From: Clostridiaceae bacterium
Lineage (GTDB): Bacteria; Bacillota; Clostridia; DSM-8532
DNA length: 6,582 nucleotides
Direction of reading: 5' to 3'
Assembly (NCBI GenBank): GCA_012842645.1
Contig: DUSJ01000098.1
Location: forward strand, 1-6,582
The notes beneath the pieces were generated by a model. That model was not told the DNA's origin, did not search any database, and was given only the letters and a program-made list of their open reading frames with translations. Shown piece by piece: positions 1 through 5,731 of this stretch; position 1 is the stretch's first letter, and each line of letters opens with the position of its first letter. The translations under genes and the position numbers were made by a program.

Positions 1-662
1 AATATAGGAAAAGGATCTGGGAACCATTCCTGAAAGCTTTCGCGAAAGGCGGGTTCGCCATTTATGACGGCTATTCGTCCGACCTTGCCAAGACCGGCGA
101 TATCGTCTGCTCCACCGGCTCCACAGCAGGCATACTGTTCTATGGAGACACGATAACATACCCCGATAACACGACCATTGATGTGGAATACGAAATACTT
201 CCCTATCCTGTTTTCGAAGGCGGAAAAAAAGCCGCCATTCAGCGCGGCGGCGGGATGATTGTGACAAAATCTACCAGGGAAAAGGAATATGCCTCTGCAG
301 AATTCCTGAAATGGTTCACAGCTCCCGAGCAGAACCTGAGATTTATATCGGAGACGGGATACCTGCCGGTCACCAGGGAAGCGTTTGAAACAAGAATCGA
401 AGAAAATATTGACAAGATCGGGAACAGGAATATCAGAAAGCTGCTGAGAACCGCCGTGGCCATGTACAGGGATTATGATTTTTACATACCTCCTGTCTTT
501 GACGAAATCGATTCCCTTGAAAAAAGCTATTCAGTCAGAATGATGAAAGCTGCAGTAAAGGTCAGAGAAAATTACATGTCGCTGCTCGAAACCATGGCCC
601 CTGACGAGGCGTATAAAAAAGCGGAAGAGAATGTTTTTGAGGATTTTACAGGAGAAAGGTGA
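1..662 (+). CDS. ABC transporter extracellular solute-binding protein (family 1), C-terminal part
   Basis: The frame is open from base 3 and ends at TGA 660-662, giving 219 residues of the C-terminal half of a periplasmic-type binding protein. The start, signal peptide and any lipobox lie outside the window. Family hallmarks are visible: a Gly-rich turn and strand (GGGMIVTKST), then EYASAEFLKWFTAPEQN, then SETGYLPVTREAFE, the hinge and helix pattern of UgpB/MalE-like (COG1653) sugar-binding proteins. Such proteins capture a carbohydrate or similar solute outside the membrane and deliver it to an ABC permease. No permease or ATPase gene is seen in the window, so the substrate cannot be named. 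The next gene, a membrane LuxR regulator, follows almost directly in the same frame, so the two are probably co-transcribed. The protein may therefore serve sensing as well as uptake, which is inference. The family assignment is firm; the role is not. Confidence 0.88.
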   Translation, partial: YRKRIWEPFLKAFAKGGFAIYDGYSSDLAKTGDIVCSTGSTAGILFYGDTITYPDNTTIDVEYEILPYPVFEGGKKAAIQRGGGMIVTKSTREKEYASAEFLKWFTAPEQNLRFISETGYLPVTREAFETRIEENIDKIGNRNIRKLLRTAVAMYRDYDFYIPPVFDEIDSLEKSYSVRMMKAAVKVRENYMSLLETMAPDEAYKKAEENVFEDFTGER

Positions 663-671
663 TATCGTCTG
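651..671 (+). promoter_or_regulatory. Strong SD over the solute-binding protein stop, with a possible CTG start for the LuxR gene
   Basis: GGAGAAAGG at 651-659 directly precedes the TGA stop of the solute-binding gene. It has no ATG, GTG or TTG at a useful distance downstream in the open frame. A CTG at 669-671, 9 nt after the SD, is in frame with the LuxR gene, and the frame has no stop up to the ATG at 741. Both other frames close quickly. The SD could drive initiation at CTG, or only translational coupling to the ATG at 741. Confidence 0.45.
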
Positions 672-740
672 ACAAAACCAAAGCTTTACCCGGCAAAGCT
701 GCCTGAAAAGATAAGGAAGCTCAGGCTGGAAGGCAAGTCC

Positions 741-2303
741 ATGCGCTTCCGGTTTATTATATTCTCTATTCTTTTTTTGGCTACGACCATGGCTGCCATA
801 ACTCTGATACTCCTTCTGACAGGAGTGTTCCACTTTGGCAGGAAAGAAATAAAGACCTTGTTTGAAAACGAGTTCAATCACAAGTATAACGATATATACA
901 GCGATTTTGGGAACATCTCGGCCAATGGCATCGACCTTTCCAGGACATTGAACAGAAGTATTGAAGACAAGCTTGTTGATAAAAAGATTGAGGCCGCTGA
1001 ACTTAAAAATCATCCTGAAATATATAATGAACTGCTGGATTCGGTATGCCAGACCCTTGTCGCTGCACTTCTCAGGACAAAAAGCAGCGCTGTTTTCATT
1101 ATCCTTGACGGAACAATAAATCCTGACCTGCCTTATGCCGAGCAATCGAGGGCTGGATTGTACATACGCAACATGGAACCCAACGTAGTAAATCTTGAGT
1201 CTCCTTCCCTGCATATGATAAGGGGGTCCACGGAAATTGCAAAAAGGAATAAAATAAGTATTCATCCCCAATGGGCTATGGAATTTGACATATCGGTCGC
1301 TTCATGCTTCACGAGAACAATCGGGACTGCCAGGGCCTTTAATACCCTGCCTGTTTCCAAGCTGTACTGCTGGTATTCAGGAACAGTCCTTCCCGAAATG
1401 ACTGACAAGGCCATGCTATGCCTAATCCCGCTGATTGCCTCCGATGGAACGGTTTATGGCATATGCGGTTTTGAAGTCAGCTCATTGTTGTTCAAGCTGT
1501 CATATACCTCTGAAAATCCGGCCTTTGACTCGAGTTTCTGCCTGCTGGCGCCCTTCAGTAACGGGATGATCGACTGTTCGTCATCCTTCGTAGCTGCCAG
1601 GTATCCTGCCATAACCAGGAACGAGATCGCTGACGCAAAGCTCCGCTTCCAGCAAAGGCCATCTACGCTTACAAGGTATTTCAGCCCTTCAAAAGAATTC
1701 ATGGGAATCCATAAAACCCTGACCCTCTATCCCAATGATTCCCCCTATCTTGATGAAGAGTGGGTCGTATCCATAATGGTACCTTCGAAGGATTATACAA
1801 GGACCATCGGAAACCTGAATCTCAAGATAGCCCTGTTGTTCTTCTTCCTGTTCATAACAGGAATCATTGTTTCCTTCCGTTTCAGCAGGATTTACCTGAA
1901 GACGATGACGGAGACTTTCAATAAAATCAAGTCGACTAAACCGTCTGACGTGGAAAAAACCAATATACCGGAGATCGACGACCTCCTGGAATTCCTTGCG
2001 GAACAGGACAGGAAGAACGCCCTTAATACCCCGAAGAATGAAGCCGTATCCCCGGAATACCAGAACACCGATATGTTCAGGAAATTCCTCCAGAATATAA
2101 AAACGCTGTCCCCTGCCGAGAAAGCGGTTTTCGATCTCTACATGGAATGCCTGACAGGAAAAGAGATCGCCGAAAGGCTTTTCCTGAGCATAAATACTAT
2201 AAAGACCCATAACAAGAGGATCTATGAAAAGCTGAACGTGTCTTCCCGGAACGAACTCATGGTATATCTCAGGATGATGAAGGAAGCCAACATCGAAAGC
2301 TGA
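741..2303 (+). CDS. Membrane-anchored LuxR-family transcriptional regulator with extracytoplasmic Cache-like sensor
   Basis: This 520-residue protein has a clear order of parts: a basic N-terminus, a membrane helix at about residues 5-30, an extracytoplasmic region at about 31-360, a second membrane helix at about 361-379, a cytoplasmic linker, and a LuxR/GerE helix-turn-helix at about 456-513 (LSPAEKAVFDLY, GKEIAERLFLSINTIKTH, IYEKLNV). The segment LIASDGTVYGICGFEVSSLL (230-250) resembles the strand pattern of dCache domains. No histidine kinase, receiver or nucleotide-binding motif is seen, so it appears to be a one-component membrane sensor that binds DNA. It sits directly downstream of a solute-binding protein gene, which suggests sensing of a solute or of the loaded binding protein (inference). 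ATG 741 has GGAAGG 7 nt upstream. A CTG at 669 with a stronger SD would add 24 basic residues ending in LRLEGKS. The LuxR domain is certain; the ligand and target genes are unknown. Confidence 0.87.
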   Translation: MRFRFIIFSILFLATTMAAITLILLLTGVFHFGRKEIKTLFENEFNHKYNDIYSDFGNISANGIDLSRTLNRSIEDKLVDKKIEAAELKNHPEIYNELLDSVCQTLVAALLRTKSSAVFIILDGTINPDLPYAEQSRAGLYIRNMEPNVVNLESPSLHMIRGSTEIAKRNKISIHPQWAMEFDISVASCFTRTIGTARAFNTLPVSKLYCWYSGTVLPEMTDKAMLCLIPLIASDGTVYGICGFEVSSLLFKLSYTSENPAFDSSFCLLAPFSNGMIDCSSSFVAARYPAITRNEIADAKLRFQQRPSTLTRYFSPSKEFMGIHKTLTLYPNDSPYLDEEWVVSIMVPSKDYTRTIGNLNLKIALLFFFLFITGIIVSFRFSRIYLKTMTETFNKIKSTKPSDVEKTNIPEIDDLLEFLAEQDRKNALNTPKNEAVSPEYQNTDMFRKFLQNIKTLSPAEKAVFDLYMECLTGKEIAERLFLSINTIKTHNKRIYEKLNVSSRNELMVYLRMMKEANIES

Positions 2304-2313
2304 AAGGGTATGC

Positions 2314-2341
2314 AAAAACCGTTTCAGGGTTTCCGGAACGG
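2314..2341 (-). terminator. Probable rho-independent terminator of the trmN6–fumarase beta–ATPase operon
   Basis: Read on the minus strand, CCGTTCC (2341-2335) can pair with GAAACGG (2325-2319) around a 9-nt loop, and TTTTT (2318-2314) follows at once. One C-A mismatch lies within the stem, so it is moderate in strength. The hairpin includes the last codons and the stop of the ATPase gene, as expected in the 20-nt space between convergent genes. On the plus strand the stem is better paired (a U-G wobble replaces the mismatch) but lacks an immediate U-tract, so service to the luxR gene is doubtful. Confidence 0.5.
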
Positions 2342-3010
2342 CATGATGATGTTCCTTTTTAGGATTATAAGGGGATGATCAATCCCTGGTTCAAGCTTCG
2401 GTACCAGTTCCTCCATTACGCTGCTTGCAAAAAACGGGATGCCCGTTTCATGCGATATTTCCAAAGCGAGCTGCATGCCGTACAAAATGTCGTCAGCAGT
2501 AGTCTCGTCCATGAAATGGGTATTGTTTATAATCCCCGTGAATTTCAGTCTCGAGGAAACCTCGATCTCGCGGATATATACAAGGGTATCCGACAGGTTT
2601 GTGGTCATCGGCCTGGAACGATTGAAAACAAAAAACATGTCATAGTCATCTTCAGGGATTTCTTTGCGGAAACGCCCCAGTACCCTTGCTCCTTCCTCGT
2701 CCCCGCCAACGTCCAGGATAACCCGGAGCGACTCGTTATGCAGGGCTGCCGATATTTCAGGACCTATAGCCGGCACGTCAACATTGGTATTGGCATACAT
2801 CGGCGCGATCGTCCTTATGCCAGCAGATTCAAGCGCCCTTTTCGCGTCGATGCTCCTGAAGAAGGGATTTACGATGTCCATGTCCGCAAGAAGAACGTCC
2901 ATGCATTTCTTCCTCAGTATAAACGCGGTATTTACCGATATTTCCGATTTTCCGCTTCCATAGTGGCCGCTGAATATTGTCACCCGTTTGTCAAAAGTTG
3001 CTTCCGCCAT
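2324..3010 (-). CDS. MinD/CobQ/ParA-type P-loop ATP-binding protein
   Basis: This 228-residue soluble protein has a P-loop NTPase of the SIMIBI (MinD/CobB/CobQ) kind. Walker A is GHYGSGKS at 15-22. A switch-like LADMDIVNPFF lies at 41-51, with Asp43 and Asp45 in the Walker A' position. Walker B is VILDVGG at 97-103, and NNTH at 162-165 may give the base-contacting Asn. The Walker A lacks the early signature Lys of true MinD/ParA (KGGxGKT), so a chromosome-partition role is unlikely. Relatives in anaerobes are annotated only as CobQ/CobB/MinD/ParA domain proteins, and some assist metal or Fe-S enzymes. The start ATG has AAGGA 7 nt upstream, and the gene begins 4 nt after the fumarase beta stop, so it is the last gene of a three-gene operon. 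A role in maturing or regulating a partner enzyme is a guess; the ATPase fold is firm, the function unknown. Confidence 0.8.
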   Translation of the reverse strand: MAEATFDKRVTIFSGHYGSGKSEISVNTAFILRKKCMDVLLADMDIVNPFFRSIDAKRALESAGIRTIAPMYANTNVDVPAIGPEISAALHNESLRVILDVGGDEEGARVLGRFRKEIPEDDYDMFFVFNRSRPMTTNLSDTLVYIREIEVSSRLKFTGIINNTHFMDETTADDILYGMQLALEISHETGIPFFASSVMEELVPKLEPGIDHPLIILKRNIIMPFRKP

Positions 3011-3014
3011 ACCC

Positions 3015-3572
3015 TCATCCTTTTATTTCATATTCTTTTCTTCCCTGCTCATACCTGTCGTTCCCGTAAGAATCGATTATGACATAGCATGGAAAATCCC
3101 TGACCTTAATTCTCCTTATGGCTTCCGTGCCGAGATCTTCAAAGGCGATCACTTCCTGGCTCACGATACATGAGGAGATGAGCGCCGCGGCGCCGCCTAC
3201 AGCTCCGAAATATACCGCCCCATACTTTTTCATGGCTTCAACGACTTTCCGGTCGCGAATTCCTTTTCCAATCATTCCCTTCAGGCCTTTTTCGATCAGG
3301 GCGGGAGTATACGCATCCATCCTGCCGCTGGTGGTAGGTCCCGCGGAGCCGATAACACGTCCTTCCGGCGCAGGACATGGACCGACATAATAGATCGTCT
3401 GGCCCTCTATATTGAAGGGCAGGGACTCGCCTTTTTCGATCATAGCTGCCAGCCGTTTGTGGGCGGCATCCCGGGCAGTGTACATTACTCCGGACAACAG
3501 GACCTCGTCCCCGGCTTTCAGCTCTTTGATTATTTTGTCTGTAAGCGGCAAAAAAATGTGTTTTTTCTGCAT
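3015..3572 (-). CDS. Class I (Fe-S) fumarate hydratase, beta subunit / C-terminal domain
   Basis: This 185-residue protein matches the beta subunit of two-subunit class I fumarases (the FumA C-terminal domain, or TtdB of L-tartrate dehydratase). Visible landmarks are TARDAAHKR (32-40), YVGPCPAPEG (62-71), GPTTSGRMDAYTP (78-90), the loop GMIGKGIRD (99-107), GAVGGAAALIS (123-133) and FEDLGTEAIRRIKVRDFP (144-161). The length is normal for a separate beta subunit. The family hydrates fumarate to malate, or dehydrates a related hydroxy acid such as tartrate, using a [4Fe-4S] cluster held by the alpha subunit. The Arg in GPTTSGRMD is expected in the active site. No alpha gene is present on either side: trmN6 ends 9 nt upstream and the ATPase gene begins 4 nt downstream. 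The start has AGGTGAG 8 nt upstream, overlapping the trmN6 stop. The domain is certain; fumarate as substrate rather than tartrate is probable. Confidence 0.9.
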   Translation of the reverse strand: MQKKHIFLPLTDKIIKELKAGDEVLLSGVMYTARDAAHKRLAAMIEKGESLPFNIEGQTIYYVGPCPAPEGRVIGSAGPTTSGRMDAYTPALIEKGLKGMIGKGIRDRKVVEAMKKYGAVYFGAVGGAAALISSCIVSQEVIAFEDLGTEAIRRIKVRDFPCYVIIDSYGNDRYEQGRKEYEIKG

Positions 3573-3581
3573 GGCACATGC

Positions 3582-4325
3582 TCACCTGTCCATCGAATAC
3601 TGGATCCGGGCTTCATGGGTGTATTCGCCCTTCTCGTCGTAAATAAAGAGCGGCGGCAGGATCTTCATCCCTGGGTTCCCGTTTTTGAGTCCTTTTACCA
3701 GGAGCAGAGACGGTTCCTTGCCGACCCTGGCGCAGACCAGCCTGAGGATTTTCGGTTCGAGGTTCACTTCTCTCATGCCGTCGATAATATCGGCGAGTCT
3801 CTCAGGGCGGTGGACCATGAAGAACTCTCCGCTGGGTTTTAGGATCTCCGCGCTTATTTTCAGTATATCTTCAAGAGTACAGAATATTTCATGCCTTGAA
3901 ATGGCCTTGGCGTCCCCGGGATTGATAAAGCCGCTTCCAACGCGCGTATAGGGAGGATTGGTCACCACGACGTCGAAGGAACTTTTCCCGAAAAGTGAAA
4001 CTGCCTTCCTGATGTCCCCTTTGACTATCTCTATTCTGTCGCCAAGATCATTGCCTTCAACGCTTCTCCGGGCCATGTCGGCCATTTCCTGCTGGATCTC
4101 GATCCCGACAATCTTCCCCGCCTTTGTTTTTGCCGAAAGCAGGATGGGTATTATGCCTGTCCCCGTGCCAAGATCCAACACGTTTTTACCTTTTCCGGCC
4201 GTGACGAAATTGGACAGCAGGACAGCGTCCATGCCGAACCTGAAGGAATCCTTCTTTTGCAATATGAACAGGCCGTTCAGCTGCAGGTCTTCCAATGTTT
4301 CGTCAGGCATCACGACAAAACCCAT
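3582..4325 (-). CDS. tRNA1(Val) (adenine(37)-N6)-methyltransferase, TrmN6/YabB family
   Basis: This is a class I SAM-dependent methyltransferase of 247 residues. The family signature DSFRFGMDAVLLSNF is at 26-40, SAM motif I NVLDLGTGTGIIP at 48-60, an acidic strand end GIEI at 74-77 with Glu76 for the SAM ribose, and the adenine-N6 motif NPPY at 123-126. E. coli TrmN6 (YfiC) methylates A37 of tRNA1(Val); Firmicutes YabB is its orthologue-like relative, and its exact tRNA target here is inferred. The frame stays open to an ATG at 4394, but the ATG at 4325 has GGAGGAA 8 nt upstream and matches the usual family start (MPDETLEDLQLNGL follows). The 23 residues further upstream would run into a palindromic repeat and look non-coding. 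It is the first gene of an operon with fumarase beta and the ATPase, 9 nt from the next gene. Its position after holB and ricT fits the Firmicutes gene order, with a ferredoxin gene inserted. Confidence 0.9.
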   Translation of the reverse strand: MGFVVMPDETLEDLQLNGLFILQKKDSFRFGMDAVLLSNFVTAGKGKNVLDLGTGTGIIPILLSAKTKAGKIVGIEIQQEMADMARRSVEGNDLGDRIEIVKGDIRKAVSLFGKSSFDVVVTNPPYTRVGSGFINPGDAKAISRHEIFCTLEDILKISAEILKPSGEFFMVHRPERLADIIDGMREVNLEPKILRLVCARVGKEPSLLLVKGLKNGNPGMKILPPLFIYDEKGEYTHEARIQYSMDR

Positions 4326-4331
4326 AAAGCG

Positions 4332-4338
4332 TTCCTCC
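4332..4338 (-). promoter_or_regulatory. Ribosome binding site that fixes the trmN6 start
   Basis: GGAGGAA on the minus strand lies 8 nt before ATG 4325-4323, a near-perfect SD at standard spacing. The in-frame ATG at 4394 has no SD and the one at 4310 has none either, so translation almost certainly begins at 4325. Confidence 0.8.
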
Positions 4339-4385
4339 AATTTTGTGCAACAAGGAAGATTATTTAGCGCAGGTGTTCCAAAATT

Positions 4386-4439
4386 ACGGTTCATGTCTCA
4401 TTTGCTTCAAATGTGCCAGAAGAACCGTCCCCCTGGCAC
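4386..4439 (-). repeat. REP-like palindromic element (GGGGACGGTTCTT type)
   Basis: Three inverted repeats are nested in 54 bases. GTGCCAG (4413-4419) pairs with CTGGCAC (4433-4439) across a 13-nt loop. CATTTG (4399-4404) pairs with CAAATG (4408-4413) across 3 nt. ACGGTTC (4386-4392) pairs with GAACCGT (4422-4428), enclosing the second stem. The first stem excludes the other two, so the element can fold in two ways. The minus strand reads GTGCCAGGGGGACGG then TTCTTCTGGCAC. From memory, the core GGGGACGGTTCT flanked by short palindromes recurs through many clostridial genomes, often near IS200-like Y1 (RAYT) transposases; I could not check this. No transposase is in the window. The element lies between the ferredoxin terminator and trmN6, where an insertion would disrupt no gene. 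Confidence 0.6.
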
Positions 4440-4453
4440 GCCCCACACGTATC

Positions 4454-4483
4454 AAAAAAGCCAGGCCTGCGGCCTGACTTTTT
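4454..4483 (-). terminator. Strong rho-independent terminator after the ferredoxin gene
   Basis: On the minus strand, AAAAAGTCAGGCC pairs with GGCCTGGCTTTTT around a 3-nt loop (GCA), and the T-run ends at 4454. All 13 positions pair in minus-strand RNA, with one U-G wobble; on the plus strand that position is an A-C mismatch, so the minus strand is the intended direction. It begins 13 nt after the ferredoxin stop and separates that gene from the trmN6 operon. Confidence 0.88.
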
Positions 4484-4496
4484 GGACTTATTCCGA

Positions 4497-4667
4497 TTAC
4501 TTGGGCTGTGGAGCCTCCACAGGACATACATTTGCGCATGAACCACAATCTATGCATGAATCCTCATCTATTACATACTTGCCATCGCCCTCTGAAATGC
4601 ATCCTACAGGACACTCGGCTTCGCATGCGCCGCAGCTGATGCAGTCATCATTGATAAAATAAGCCAT
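4497..4667 (-). CDS. 2[4Fe-4S] ferredoxin (clostridial type)
   Basis: This 56-residue protein begins MAYFINDDCISCGACEAECP. It carries two CxxCxxCxxxCP cluster motifs: Cys9, 12, 15 and 19, and Cys38, 41, 44 and 48, each followed by Pro. An extra Cys at 23 lies just after the first motif. Length and spacing are those of classic clostridial ferredoxins, cytoplasmic low-potential carriers for hydrogenase, pyruvate:ferredoxin oxidoreductase and similar enzymes. The start ATG has GGGAGG 7 nt upstream. A sigma-A-type promoter lies upstream and a strong terminator follows the stop, so the gene appears monocistronic and probably well expressed. It separates ricT from trmN6. RicT belongs to a complex that holds 4Fe-4S clusters in Bacillus subtilis, but a functional link to this ferredoxin is speculation. 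Confidence 0.96.
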   Translation of the reverse strand: MAYFINDDCISCGACEAECPVGCISEGDGKYVIDEDSCIDCGSCANVCPVEAPQPK

Positions 4668-4714
4668 ATGTATACCTCCCGATCGATAAAAATTTAGTTA
4701 TACAGTTCAGAATT

Positions 4715-4743
4715 ATCCTATACCATATATCCTTCAATGTCAA
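4715..4743 (-). promoter_or_regulatory. Sigma-A-type promoter of the ferredoxin gene
   Basis: On the minus strand a perfect -35 TTGACA (4743-4738) is followed by a 17-nt spacer and a -10 TAGGAT (4720-4715), 4 of 6 to consensus. An A/T-rich tract precedes the -35. Transcription would start near 4708, leaving a leader of about 40 nt before the start codon. Confidence 0.72.
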
Positions 4744-4791
4744 TAAAAAACAAAATTCGTGTCCAAAATACAATGCATGACAACATTACTG

Positions 4792-5676
4792 TCAGTCCTC
4801 AAGGCTTTTGAGCTCTTCCAGTTCTTCGGGCTCGATCTCTTCCTCGGGTTCGGGCTTCCTGTCGGCATCCCTGACTACTTTTACGTCATCCACGGAATAT
4901 TCCATGATATCGGCTCCCTGCTCGTTGTCAAGCTTTACCTTAACCTTTTCCCTGAGAAGGTTGACCGAAACCACTGTGCCCTGTCCGTCGGGCGTCAGTA
5001 CTATGGCATCGACTTTAGGCGTCTTCTTCAGAAGATATTCGTATGTTTCCTGTTCATACTTAAGGCAGCACATCAGTCTTCCGCAGGTCCCGGAAATCTT
5101 TGCGGGATTCAGTGACAGTGCCTGTTCCTTGGCCATTTTTATTGACACCGGGTTGAACTCGGTAAGATGAGTACTGCAGCACAGGAGCCTTCCGCAGGGG
5201 CCGAGAGCGCCCATCATCTTCGCTTCATCCCTGACACCGATCTGGCGAAGCTCTATACGGGTGCGGAAAACCGAAGCGAGGTCCTTGACAAGCTCCCGGA
5301 AATCGACTCGCCCGTCAGCGGTGAAATAGAAGAGGATCTTGTTATTGTCAAATGTATACTCCACATCAATAAGCTTCATCTCAAGGCCATGTTTTTTAAT
5401 TTTTTCAAGGCATATGCCGAATGCTTCTTTTTCCTTTATCTTGTTTTCCTCGACTCTCTTAAGGTCTTCCTCATCGGCTTTCCTTATAACGTTTTTAAGC
5501 GGCGCTACCACTTCCTCGTCAACCACCTGGCGATTAGCTGTAACGACCTCGCCGCATTCAATGCCCCTCGCGGTTTCGACTATCACTTTATCGCCTTTTT
5601 TCAGATCTATATCACAAGGATCGAAATAATATATCTTTCCTGCAGTCCTGAACCGAACACCAACAACATTCTGCAT
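4792..5676 (-). CDS. ricT: RicT/YaaT, PSP1-domain Fe-S regulatory protein
   Basis: This 294-residue protein closely resembles Bacillus subtilis YaaT (RicT). It opens MQNVVGVRFRTAGKIYYFDP and contains the hallmark DGRVDFRELVKDLASVFRTR (121-140) and IELRQIGVRDEAKMMG (141-156). The paired cysteine motifs are GPCGRLLCC (Cys161, 166, 167) and GTCGRLMCC (Cys198, 203, 204). In B. subtilis, RicT acts with RicA and RicF in a complex that binds 4Fe-4S clusters, needed for RNase Y-dependent mRNA processing, sporulation and competence. The C-terminus (about 270-294) is a Glu-rich tail. The frame opens at an ATG at 5742 inside holB, with another at 5688. The ATG at 5676 is chosen because the family starts at this motif; GGAAAGGA lies about 12 nt upstream, which is a little long. 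It is probably co-transcribed with holB, 55 nt upstream. Confidence 0.93.
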   Translation of the reverse strand: MQNVVGVRFRTAGKIYYFDPCDIDLKKGDKVIVETARGIECGEVVTANRQVVDEEVVAPLKNVIRKADEEDLKRVEENKIKEKEAFGICLEKIKKHGLEMKLIDVEYTFDNNKILFYFTADGRVDFRELVKDLASVFRTRIELRQIGVRDEAKMMGALGPCGRLLCCSTHLTEFNPVSIKMAKEQALSLNPAKISGTCGRLMCCLKYEQETYEYLLKKTPKVDAIVLTPDGQGTVVSVNLLREKVKVKLDNEQGADIMEYSVDDVKVVRDADRKPEPEEEIEPEELEELKSLED

Positions 5677-5731
5677 TCCTTTGACCATTCCTTTCCAAGG
5701 GAAATAAGTTCCTCTTCCTGTCAGGCTTTTG

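Noticed and set aside
531..1271. 246-codon open frame on the minus strand
   Set aside because: It is antisense to the end of the solute-binding gene and the N-terminal part of the LuxR gene; its translation shows no recognisable domain, and the opposite strand encodes clear families.
2375..3082. 235-codon open frame on the plus strand
   Set aside because: It is antisense to the P-loop ATPase, whose Walker motifs are intact; the translation shows no domain.
4340..4385. Promoter for the trmN6 operon
   Set aside because: An A/T-rich TAAATAAT is present, but no -35 at 16-18 nt spacing could be found. The operon's promoter remains unidentified.
4326..4394. N-terminal extension of TrmN6 from an ATG at 4394
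   Set aside because: It has no SD, overlaps the palindromic repeat, and adds residues unlike the family, while ATG 4325 has GGAGGAA at 8 nt.
3958..4662. 234-codon open frame on the plus strand
   Set aside because: It runs antisense through trmN6, the repeat, the terminator and the ferredoxin gene, all of which are well supported on the minus strand.
4778..4794. Hairpin TGACA/TGTCA at the ricT stop as a terminator
   Set aside because: The stem is only 5 bp and no T-run follows directly on the minus strand; it is too weak to call.
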